Source of the DNA: Lepisosteus oculatus
Lineage: Eukaryota; Chordata; Actinopteri; Semionotiformes; Lepisosteidae
Assembly (NCBI RefSeq): GCF_040954835.1
Contig: NC_090697.1
Span: forward strand, 7,638,501-7,702,500
Direction of reading: 5' to 3'
Length of the DNA: 64,000 nt
Part shown: positions 12,539-24,500 of the stretch, piece after piece
Numbering within the stretch: the first letter of the stretch is position 1
Layout of the letters: each line of letters opens with the position of its first letter
Made by a program: the position numbers and the translations under genes
Notes under the pieces: model-generated
What the model was told of the DNA's origin: nothing
The model's input: the letters and a program-made list of their open reading frames with translations, nothing else
Databases searched by the model: none

Positions 12539-15500
12539 GTATGTCCCGTGAGCAAAGTTACAGGGTTACCACCTCCTGAGATGCCCCGTCCCCGTCCCCT
12601 TTTGCTGTGTTGCCATTGTTGTAAAACTGTTCTCTTTCTGCGTTCAGTTTTTTTTTCCTGCAGTGTGTCCTCCAGTCATTTACACCGGACACGGATGCAT
12701 GTTAGGCCAAATGAGACACTAGGTAGCAAGAAATTGGGCAAATGAATGTGATTTCAACAGCCCCACCTGCTTTCCTACTGTATGTCGTTGGTTAGGATAA
12801 ACAGGTTTATTGGGATATGAGCCGAACTTATGTATAATGTATAATATTTTGTTTTTAGTGTGACACACTGTGAGGTTTACACTGCAGAATCCATTGATGT
12901 GATCTTCATAAAACATTAGTAAAATAAAAAATCACAAAAGGCATCTTATTCACAAAACTCAGAGAATTGTTACACTGACTTGGACATTTGTTTTTTCTAA
13001 ATAGTGTGGCAGTTATTTTGGCTATCAAAGTTAGATTTGTGTACATTTTGCCACACTCCACAATCTCAGACAAATAGGCATCTACTATACCTCAGAAAGT
13101 GTCGCTAATTCTGCTTGAAATATTTGAATAGTCTTTCTGCCTCTTTGTATTCAGATAGAAGAGGCTTTGATTAAAAAGCACTGATTAAAAAGTGTTTAAT
13201 TCTGTATTTACACAAGGCATTGCTCAAATATTTAATCACTTTATTACAACAAAAGACTGAAGCATCATAATTCATAGCTGGCACCTGACTTCCTCTGTTT
13301 AAAAGGATAATTTAATCAAGCATTTAATTTATGATAAGATAATAGCAAAGAGGTGAAACTTGTCGATGAAATATAATAGGTGAATCTCACTGGCAATAAC
13401 AGTACAGCTGGCAGTGTTACAATCACCAATTAACACCTTCTGCAATAAAGCTGAGTAGCACTTATTTCATGCCATCTCTTTCACAAGAAAACCTTTTATT
13501 TTCTGCACTGCTCATCAGACATAGTCCTTTTGTGTTCTTGCAAGAAATGTGATTTATGATCCCATGGCAGTTTGAAAGTGACATAAGATTTGTCTTGGAG
13601 AAACAGAACAGGTAAATTGTATGATGTAAGTGTTTGGTGGAACACAGCCATAAAAGTATGACTAAAGCCATTGTGTGCACAAGGATAGTATTCCACGTCT
13701 CAGCTGCACACTGCGGACAGTTTGGAATTGTTGAGAGGAGCTCCAATGAATGGAAGATCTTCGTCTCTTCAACTCTCCGACAGAGATTCAGCTTTCTGCA
13801 GTTGAAGTCAGACTGCCCAGTGGCACTGAACCATCAGTGTTTAATTTAAAAAGAATCTGAGCAAGTCACCATCACTGGTCTCAACACTTACAGTACAGTA
13901 CGTGGCCTGCAAGAGGATAAGCTGAGATTGAATTCTGAGGTTATATTTTGGTTCATAAAATGGGGAAAAGATATTGCATTTATAACTTAAAACAATTTAG
14001 AACCACAACATAGAATTTTAGTTCTGGTGTCATTAATTCTATTTGCTGTGGATTTGTTTGCTTTTCAGTACTTTTGTACCTAATAACAAAGTGTTTTCAC
14101 CTAAAGACCTAAAGTAGTGTTTAGCAGTAATGTCTGTTTAAGATGTATATTCGCACTCTGCTGCTGTATATATATTCAAATGAAAACCCAACACAACACC
14201 GTTAACACCATCCCTACTGTCAAGCACGGTGGTGGCAGCATTATGTTATGGGGCTGCTTCTCATCAACAGGGACTGGGAAACTTGTCAAGACTGAGGTGA
14301 AAATGGATGGAGGAAAATCTGTTTTAGTCTGCTAATGATCTAAAAGAATGCTGGGAATTTGCATTTCAGCAGCATAATTGCCCATAGCACATGGCCAAAG
14401 CTACACTGGAACGGCTTAACAAAAGCAAAGTAGTTGTGTTTTAAGCGGCCCAGTCAAAATGCTGACTTGAATCTGAAAATCAATGGCAAGACTTGGAATT
14501 TGTTGCCCATCAACAGTCCCCGTACAGATCAGATCAGATCACTTAATTGGCCATGTACAATTTCTTGTATTAGGAATTTGTCTTTTCGCGTACCCCAGCT
14601 TGCTCTGCATGACACACACAGACAGGGAGAGAAGCTTGGGGTCAGAGCGCAGGGTAAGCCATTTATACGGCACCCCTGGAGCAGTTGGGGTTAAGGGCCT
14701 TGCTCAGGGGCCCAACAGAGTAGGATTCCTCTGCCAGCCGCGGGATATGAACCGGCAACCTTCCAGCCATGGGCGCAGATCCCATATGACTTTACAGAGT
14801 TTTAGCAAGTTTGTAAAAATAGAATAGGTGCAATTTGCACAGTGCACCATGCTGGTGTGCAGATTTGGCAGAGACTTGCCCATAATTTTGCAATTCTAGT
14901 TCCTGTCAAAGGTGTTCTATTAAGTATTGACTCAGCAGGGTGAATATGCAATTTAAATATTTTAGTTTTTCTATTTACTTTTTCCATTTTTGCTGATATT
15001 TAGCTTCTTTCATTCATAAAAATGTTATGTTTTAGCATTCCAATTTCAATTAAAAATATACACTTTAGTAAATTTCAATTGTAATTCAACAAAAGGGGAC
15101 ATTGGAAGGGAAAAGGTAGTTTTGCAAGGCACTGCAAAAGGGACATATAGCCAGGCTGCATCATGAGATGCATGGAGTTTTTAGTTTTTGTTTTAAAATG
15201 ATGCACAAGTTGTAGGTATTCTTCATTACACACAAATGTGAGTCTGTTTTGGATATATCATCATTAAAAAAAAATCTACCTATTGTGAGTCTGAGAGTAT
15301 TGTAATCTCCCTTCTTAAGCGGTTATTCTTAACTTGTGAAAGCATTTGCTTCAGTGTCTGCTGTGTGTGGAAAAGGGAGATATCTGACACATTAATAGGA
15401 GGTTAAAAATGTGTCTTCTGTGTGCTAATGAATGGTGAGAAATGCTGAATAAAGGGCTCAGAATAAATGTTACATTCAGCCAGGTCTAATGCTTAACTAA

Positions 15501-18500
15501 CATTTCCAGATCAAAACTAGAGTGCACTATTTGTGGCAGTTTAGCAGAACACAGTATTTACTATACTGGTGCTGTGATTAAATTATTCTTGTGCAGGCAA
15601 GAAGTGTCATCTCACAGCAAGGGGGAATATAATTTAATGATATCATTGCTCACGTTTGTTAGGTGCCCTGTCACTTTCTCCTTTTTAGTCATATCTTCAA
15701 AGCAGCATAAATAACCTGATGTAGCTAGGATTGTGGCAGGTGTGCTGTTGCTATGGACATCCTCCTTGAGACTGAAGTGCCTTTAATGGAAAGCAAGTCC
15801 CAGATGGGTAGATCTGACCTCCTGTCAGTTTGATGAGGCAGTAGGTCATATGCTTCGAGGACCTCATTAAAGTGCAGCAGTGTTGTTCAGTGTGGGCATG
15901 CCTGGTTACACTAGGGCAGACTGGTCAGTGTGCAGTGTGCTGTACAACACCGTCACCTTTTTTATAAGACAGGGTAACAAGGATCAAAGAGAGCTGCTCA
16001 CTTCTTTTTTTACAACCTACAGTACGTTTTTCTTTTTCTTTTGGCTTTAGAACACAGGAGCTGCAACTACTGCATGTGTAACTGTCCCCAGTTGAAATGC
16101 GAGACAGACAATTCATTCATTGATCAGCCTCCGGGGCTACATACAGTGACATCATCTATTCCTGACTTATCCACTCCAATGGGAGCCTGGTAATCTAGGC
16201 ATCGTTGTGACTGAAGTGACCCTTTCTGCTGTTTTCATACGTAATTGTTGACTGGTGAAAGGAGTGTTTGTGTCTTGTTTGGGTTTTTTCTTTGAATAAG
16301 AATATGAGCTGGCAAGCAAACTGCAGTAGAGAATGATTTTGAGAGTTCTAATAGACAGGATTTATCTCCTTTTCCTTGACTTTCTCCTACTCAAAAGGAA
16401 AGAATAAGGAGAGGTCTTAAAGAATTGTTTTTGACCTTTTTGTATATCATTGTAATGCTACAGTACAGTTGACTTAGAGTTTTCAATATTGCCCTTCAGA
16501 TAACTGTTTTGCACTAGAGTGCCATAGTTCTATAAGGTTATTTCATTTATAAGGTAAAAAGATTGGTTTTATTCAGTCGCAATACTCCTCTTGCTTATAT
16601 ACCTTGTGGAAAGTCATATTTAAAACAAAAACATCACAAAAAGGAGGTTTAAAACATTTTCCCAGAAAACATCTTAATTAGGTTATGAAGAAAGGTAGAT
16701 CATTATTGCACTTTCAGAACGTAAATATAGCAATCTGAAAATAGTTGGGGTGCCAAAATGTGAAAAGAGGAAAACCTTTCTTTCAGGTATGGTGAAACAA
16801 GATTTTTTCCCTGACAGAGCATTTTAAAATATGATTGACCTACTTGTGCTGGGAGCTCTGTGTATTTGCAGGCTTTGCTAATGAGTGCTTTATCGTATAC
16901 TGTAACTGTGAACTAGAGCATTTGTGAGCATTGCTTCAGCATCTATTTGAAGTGTTGACTGCACTCCTTGAATGGTATTAAAGGGTGCAGCATGCAGAGT
17001 TAACTGACTGTGCAATATTGATGCATCTGCTGGGTTTTCTGGAATAAAGATGAAAACTTCTGTTTTAGTGAGCTCGCTCTCACTACCTCTTCCAGGTAAA
17101 AAAAAAACAAACAACCTTACATCCTGCCTCTTGAATGAGTCATTCGAAATACTTCTTTAGGAGTAGTTTTTACTTGGCAAGTTGTATTTTTCTCTCCTTG
17201 TAAAGAATGTATCCAAAATATTAAGAACTAGGGCTAGAAGGTTTCTTTGTTGATTGGTGAGAGCATAAAGCACCTTTATCCGTACTGTACTATAGCTAAA
17301 ATAACAATACTTATTTCATTCTGGAACAAGCTTAGTAGCTTGTACATTTGTGCCCTAATTAAACAGTTGATTGTTTCACCTTGTTTGTATCTGGAACACT
17401 GTTGACAGGTGGTGTTGATCACTGTTCCCCGGAATCTCATATTTCACTCCTCCAGTCACCTAATATTCAATATCTGGTTGTATGTCATTGCACTCAGCTA
17501 TTTTCACCTCACATGTGTTTTTGCATGAGATTTGCTGAGACATATTATTTCAGCATAAATTACCTGCATAAATGTATACTCGTTGGAAAAACAAAACAGT
17601 AGCATTGAATGGTTTTCACAGTTTTTAGGAAGTACCAACATGCAAGTGATTTCTCTTAATTAGGATGTAGATATTGCAATTACTGTTTAAATGGACATGT
17701 ATTGCTGGAAAATCACAGATAGCTTGAAGCCATAAATATAACCAATACTGGTCAACTTGGGAATAAGTACCCAAATATTAAGTGAATTTAATGCCCATCA
17801 AGCAGATTGCATAACACTTGTAGATCTTGGTAGACAGATGGCATCACCCAGCAGTGCAGTCTCCATATACCCACTCTGGGAGTTTGGTAATGAGTGAGGA
17901 CCTGGTTCCGCTATATTTACTGCAGACATGCATCTTGGCTGTAATTCTCACGCAAAAGGTCGCAAATTGTTCTTCATGCTGAGCCAGACCTCATTGGGAC
18001 CTTTGTCTGTGTTCTCATGAGCAGCTAATTAGATCACGTTGAGCATCTCAGAGAAACCCTAGCGCTTCAGCATGTCTTCTGCAAAGTGACCTGCTGGGGT
18101 GTGCATTTTTAATGTGCAGCTCCTCTTCAGATCATAACACCTTTACTGTAAGATGCTCAGCGACCAGGTGAGGAGAAGTATAAAGATACCCACTTTTTTA
18201 AAAATAAAAGTGTGCCACAATCTTGTTAAATGCAGATATTGTTTCACAAAGGAATGCGCCTTACCAAAATATTAGACAACTGCATTCCAAGGACTTGGCC
18301 GTCGAGCCCCATGTAGTGGGAAAAGCCCTGACTCTTGGGGACTGATGAGCGGGATAGAGGACAGACGATTGCCAGCAGCCATATCACCCTGCAACTCCCA
18401 ACTGGCAGCCCACTGAAGCTCAGCAGGTGTGAGCCTGGTCAGTACCTGGATGGGAGACCTCCTGGGAAAAACTAAGGTTGCTGCTGGAAAAGGTGTTAGT

Positions 18501-21500
18501 GGGGCCAGCAGGGGGCGCTCACCCTGCAGCCAATGTGAGTTTTATTGCCCCAGTATAGTGAGGGGGACACTATACTGTAAAGAGACACTGTCCTTCTGAT
18601 GAGATGGAAAATTGAAAAGAGTAGGGATTTTACCCCAGTGTCCTGGCCAAATTTCCCCCTGGCCTTTACCAATCATGGCCTCCTAATAATCCCCATCCCT
18701 CAATTGGCTGCATCACTCTTGTTCTCCTCCCCACTGAGAACTGTTACTATTATTATTATTAATTTATAATAGTAATATCATCATCATCGGCTGCTGGTGA
18801 ACAGCCTCTGTTCATGCGTCATTGGGTTGACAGACAGTGAACTGGAGGCTCAGCTAAGGTTTCAAGAAACAACTGAACCACTACCAAAACCTCAAGCAGT
18901 GACATCACACCATGCTTCTGGTCTGTTGCTGAAAGTAACAACAGATGTGGCTAATGTGCCAATTCAGACAGGCTGTAGTGTTTATTGGCAGTGTTTGGTA
19001 GCTAAACCAACGAAAACATGAAGCAACAATTCAGAGCTGCCTCAACTGTTGTTTGCTGAGAGGTCCCAATTATAAGAGGTCTCTTATAATTGTGTCTTTA
19101 ATATTTTGTGTTAATACTGGACAGTATGTCTTGTCTAATATTTAGGTAGGTAAATACATTCTGTACATTAAGATGTGTGATTGTGTTGAAATAAAACAAA
19201 GATATTATCACAAAAGCTGCTTTTTGGATTTGTTAAGATCAATGGCTGTACAGTATGTGCACGTACAATTACATATACTGTACAGTATTATACTGTGTTT
19301 GTGTGTGTGTCAAGCATTGCTGAATTTAATGTTTTGTCCCTGAAAAGGAATTACTTACAGTATTCATAATATGTAATGGAATTGACAAGAGTTTTTGTGC
19401 ACTCATTATTCCCTCAGCAGGAAATTGCACTGTTCAAAACTATTCTAAAGGTGAGGCAGCCTTGCTAATTAAAGCTGTCTACAGAGTCTATAGTACATAC
19501 ACAGGGCTTTTCAGGCATACTAGTACATTGAGCAAAATGTGTTTGGAAGGAAGTAAGGGAATGGTTAATGTATAATGTGGTAGGTATCCAGAAAGTGAAA
19601 AGTATGTAAGTAAGTTCTGTATGTTGCTTTTATGATTCCCAGTGTGCCTGTTAGGTCACTTGTGGAGATCTTCTAGATAAAATGTCAGATACGCTGGCCT
19701 TGAATGAAAATAGCTTATATTTATTGACAACCTGTATTTATACTGATGTTGTGGGTTTTATTTATTTTCCAAAAGGTCAATTTAAAAATGAAAAGGGCAG
19801 AAAAGAAATATAACCTTGTCCACTAACGAGTTTACATTACTCTGATGTGGGGCCACATGGATGAGTGTATTTAAAAATGAAGATTCGTGTTAGTCAGCAA
19901 AAATCAGTTTTACAGTGCATTTAATCAACTCTAGAAAGGCACAGATGCTTTTTTTCTGCAGAAGAAATAGCATGATTGTCGTGGCCTGTGTCATTAGAAT
20001 GCATGACATGTAAGAATATGCTGAAGCACATTTACATAAATTAGCTGCTTCTGTTACAGAAGCAAAGGCCATTGTAAGAGTAGAGGATTTCTTGGGAGAG
20101 GGTAACATTATGTGCTTATTTGTAGGGAGCTTGGCAGCATTCCTGAAAATGGTGTGTAAAATATGAAGATCTGTAAAGTATTATATGCATACAGTTTCCT
20201 GTGCTGTAATGATATCAGTTTGGCAGACAGAGAGCAATGCAATCTCAAGCCCACAAGCTTGCATTAGCATAAAATGTCCCAGATCTGTCAGTTTGATTAA
20301 TTTGTCTCTTTGTCTCCACTCTGTACAATAAGTGCTATTAACAGCTGAAACACTTCATATGTCAAAGTCTCTGCTCTAATGACTAGAAATTGTGGGTTAT
20401 TTTGTACTTTCCAGTGTTATTTCTTTCATTTCGTATTCCTTTCCAGTAAAGATTGTGTTTCTCTCCCTGTGCCGCGATCCTTCATTAGCTTGCTGGTTGT
20501 AACACTAGAGTAATCGCATATGGTGTAGGATACACATAAAGACGTGATCCCACGGGCAGCAGCTGCTGATGCAAGCTGAAAATAGATCCAGCGTGCGCTC
20601 AGCACTTTTCCCCAAGCTCTTCTATTTATTAGTAACATTCTCAGCACAGGAGAACTCAAAGCCTTGTTTAAGCAAAATGACTTTCACCTCCAATGACAGT
20701 GCACCAGCTATTGTTATTGCGCTTGTGAACTGATAGATGTTAGCACGTTTTATAGCATTATGAACCAGGGTGTTCTTGATCTACATTTATATTGCTTTAC
20801 GTTTTTATTTCAATTTCATATAAAAAAGAAGTCCCTGTCACTATGCTCGTACAGCTGGCTTCCTGCCCAGCTGTGGGTAGGGACTTGTCTGTGGGACACA
20901 GGGAGACAATGCTTGGAGTGCATGATACAGTTCTCCAGAGGTAATGCACTGTGATACACCCACCATCAGGGGTCCCTGTTTCCCAAACAAATAACGTGCG
21001 CTTTGCAACCATACAATTACACACAGACCTCGTTTAGTAGAAAGACACTCGCTGTTTTTGTGTTTTTGTCTGCCAAAGGGGACAGGCAGGACAACTTTAG
21101 CTGGGGGATCTTGGAGGATGAGGATCAGATATACTGTAGATTAGTCAGGCAGCTACAGTGGACTTGGCAGGCACTTGTCATTATGCCCCTGAATTACAGT
21201 AGCTGTAGTCTGGCAAGGATGTTGTAAGGGAGTTTCCTCGGCCGAAGACAGTGTGTTAAATTATTATGTAAGGCACCCTCGATCCTGTCTGCCAGACTTG
21301 TGGCCTTGGAAGTACATTACTGTAAGGAGCAGAGTGACCTGATTTTGTATTTGAGTGCATGCTTCCCTGCAATTCAGTGTTGAATACTGGAAATAAAACC
21401 GAATCATTCAAATGCGTTTACCTAAAGAACAAAATGAGTTGGAAAATATGGAATTTAATTTATTGCCAGTTCTTGACTTTCACGTGACAAAAAGTTTAGT

Positions 21501-24500
21501 TAAAGCTGCATTTCGACAGTCTAGAGTCTCTAGACAAATTTTCATGCCAACATGGGTCTACTTATTTTTGGATTCATAACAATAACAAACAATAATGTAA
21601 AACATCAGCTTTACAGTTTTGTGCAACAGATGTATACAGTGTGTTCCCACATGTGAAATAAGTTTTTTAATGATTAAAATGAGAAATAAAAAAAAAATTC
21701 AGTTTTACAGAGTGGGTTTTTGATATCGACCTCTTAGGCTGTTACTATCCTGATGGTGGGAAATATTCTCATTTGATTGTGTTTAACTTAACATTAAAAT
21801 AAAGTACCAGTAAATACAGAGATATATTTGGTCCTTAAAAACTTGTTGTTCCTTGCATTTTTTCTTTGTACTTTATACACCCGTATGTTTCAGAAATTCA
21901 TATTTTAAAGACACCTTATTTGGTTAGATGATTTTTTGGAACATGGAATGAATAACATTTTCTCTTCATTGCAACACTAAAATAATTTAGTACTTTGTCA
22001 AGACCTTTAGAAATTCTCAATATTAGACCTTCAGGTCTCACCATCATGAATTACAATTGTAGATCTTGACATTGCTGGTCAGGATCAAGTAGGCATTGTC
22101 ATGACTTTTTCTGAGAAGTCTCAGATATCCTGCCCTGTACAATATTAACTAGTAACAAAATTGAGACAGCGGGAGGTTGAGGAATATCGGTGGGTAATTA
22201 ATACGGGTGATTCGATTCAAGAATGGGAGCGACTCAATATTAAAAAGCCGAAAGTTATATCTTAATATAAAGATATTAAAAAGGGTTATTATGATGAGAA
22301 TAGGTTACACAGAGCCAGACACTGCTGAGCTGCTGTGCTAGTTTGTATTTACTCTGGGACAGAATGTGGGGTGCTGACCTGATGAAAGATTAACTGATAC
22401 TTTACAGTGTTTGTTTATAGACATTAGACCTGTCGGGTTATCTCACCACACTTGAAAACTCAAGAACAATAGCACTGCTGATGGTAATGCTGCCCATGTC
22501 CGTGTTTCTTTGCAGGTCACTGCCAGGGGATTTGGCCCATTGTTGCAGTTTGCGTACACTGCGAAGCTGTTACTCAGCAGAGAAAACATCCAGGAGGTCA
22601 TCCGCTGCGCAGACTTCCTGCGCATGCACAACCTGGAGGATTCCTGCTTTCGGTTCCTGGAAGCCCAGCTCCTGAGCGAAGAAGATGGTCTGCTCCTCTG
22701 TCGCAAAGTGGCTCCCTACCCCCAGTCCCAGGAGGATGACAACTCGGAGGGGGAGGACGTGAGCATGCAGTCGGAGACCACCAAGATCACGTCGCCCAGG
22801 GCCAGAGTTTGCACAGAGCCCCTGGACTTCAACAAGTCATCCAGGCTGCTGGATGAGGACAGGCTAGCTGTGCCCATCCCTGGCGGCTTTCAGGATGGCA
22901 GGGTGGACTTTGAAAAACAAGGGGGTTCGGACCTTCCTCGCTGTCCCAAGTACAGGAAATACCAGTGGGCCTGTGCCAAGCACAATAATGACAGCTCCTC
23001 ACACACCAGTACCTCAGGTTTTCCAAGCACATTCAAGGAAAGCAGCTCCAGCAGCAACAGCAGTGCCCACGTACCAGGAAGGCTCACGCTGGGACAGATA
23101 AAGAACGAGCCGCGCGCAGAGGAAGAGACCATCTCCCTGTGCCTGTCGGGAGACGAGCAAGACATGAAAGAGAAAGATGGAGTGTCGGAGATGGAGATGG
23201 ATGGGAAGCAGCATAGCTACATGTTTGCGGACGGACCTAAAAGCAAGTCACCTACGTGTTTGAGGTCCCTCATCAGTAAGAACATTGAACTGGTGAGCCT
23301 GCCAAACACACCACAGCAGCTTTATACCAACAGACTGGCCTGCCCCCAAGATACTCAGGTTGACCACAAAAAGGACTATGGGCCTTTCGCTGGGGAGCTG
23401 GGGCTGCCTGTGGCATCTCCTAAGGAGGTTGAGGAATTATCATTAAAGACCACCTCGTGTGACGGGGTCTGCAAACAGGAGTCGGAGCTCGACCGCAGGA
23501 GTGTCATTTTCTCCTCAGGATCGTGCGATCGCCTGGGAACTCCAGCGCATTCCTATCCTGGGGGGAACTCTTTGGAAAAAGACCTCTCGGATCACATGCC
23601 AAAGAGCCTCTGGACTGGCGCGAGCCAGTCCCTCCCCTGCTCCCAGACCTACTCCCCCGGCGGGGTGCCCTCAGAACCCATGCTGCCATGTCGGTCGCGC
23701 CCGGTCACCAGCTGCCCCGTGCCAATCAAGGTGTGCCCCCGCTCTCCCCCCTCAGAAACGAGGACGAGGACTTCGAGTTCCTGCTCTTCCTACTCCTACG
23801 CCGAAGACGGAAGTGGGGGCTCCCCCTGTAGTTTACCCCAGTTTGAGTTTTCCTCCTCTCCGTGCTCCAACGTAGCACGGTGCCTGACTGTCGATCAACA
23901 AGACCAGGGGATGGCGGGGGATTCCATGTACAGCCAGGTCCGGCCCAAGATTAAATGTGAGCAGTCCTACGGCACCAATTCCAGCGATGAGTCGGGGTCA
24001 TTCTCGGAAGGAGACAGCGAGTCGTGCCATGTCCAGGAAAGAGGGCCTGAGGTAAAGAGAACACTTTCATGCTGTTTCTTCCACCCTTGGTCTGTGACTG
24101 CTGTGCATTGTGATGTCTTTAAAATAAGGTCCTCTTGGCCACATCACAGTCTTTCTTGTGAAATGAAAATATGCTGAGAGCCATTAAACACACAGCATGT
24201 CTTATTTGTTTGCATTTGAATGCCTCTCAGTATACATTTTAGAGATATGAATACACAGATCAAGATGTTTAGCATTACCATAAAGAAGAAGAAACTAGTG
24301 TCATTGCCTGCACATTTTAATACAGACTAGTCTTTATTAGGATGAATCGGTTGGCATGCATTGGCTGTTAATGCATTCATAGAGCAGCCATGAAGGACAG
24401 ATGCACATTCTAATAGCTTTAGGGAAAGGAATAGAAAACCTTAAATGTACTAATTTTCTGATATTTGTGATAGGTGGGACGGACAGGTTTTCAGTATTAT

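Larger units (their letters stand above)
12539..22515 (+). other. BACH2: BACH2 intron 1
   Basis: This 10 kb intron is bounded by gtatgt and ttctttgcag. It contains a Tc1 remnant with a nested tRNA-SINE (14186-15136), a 5S-SINE (18374-18765) and a perfect 12-bp palindrome (19067-19092). The remainder is AT-rich sequence with no coding potential I can support. A few stretches, for example about 17815-18180 and 20200-20660, are of balanced composition and could be regulatory, but that is a guess. Confidence 0.85.

Noticed and set aside
24052..24177. Extension of BACH2 exon 2 to a stop at 24177
   Set aside because: A consensus gtaaag donor follows the conserved GPE, and the conserved continuation is in exon 3. 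A retained-intron isoform lacking the bZIP is possible but unsupported.
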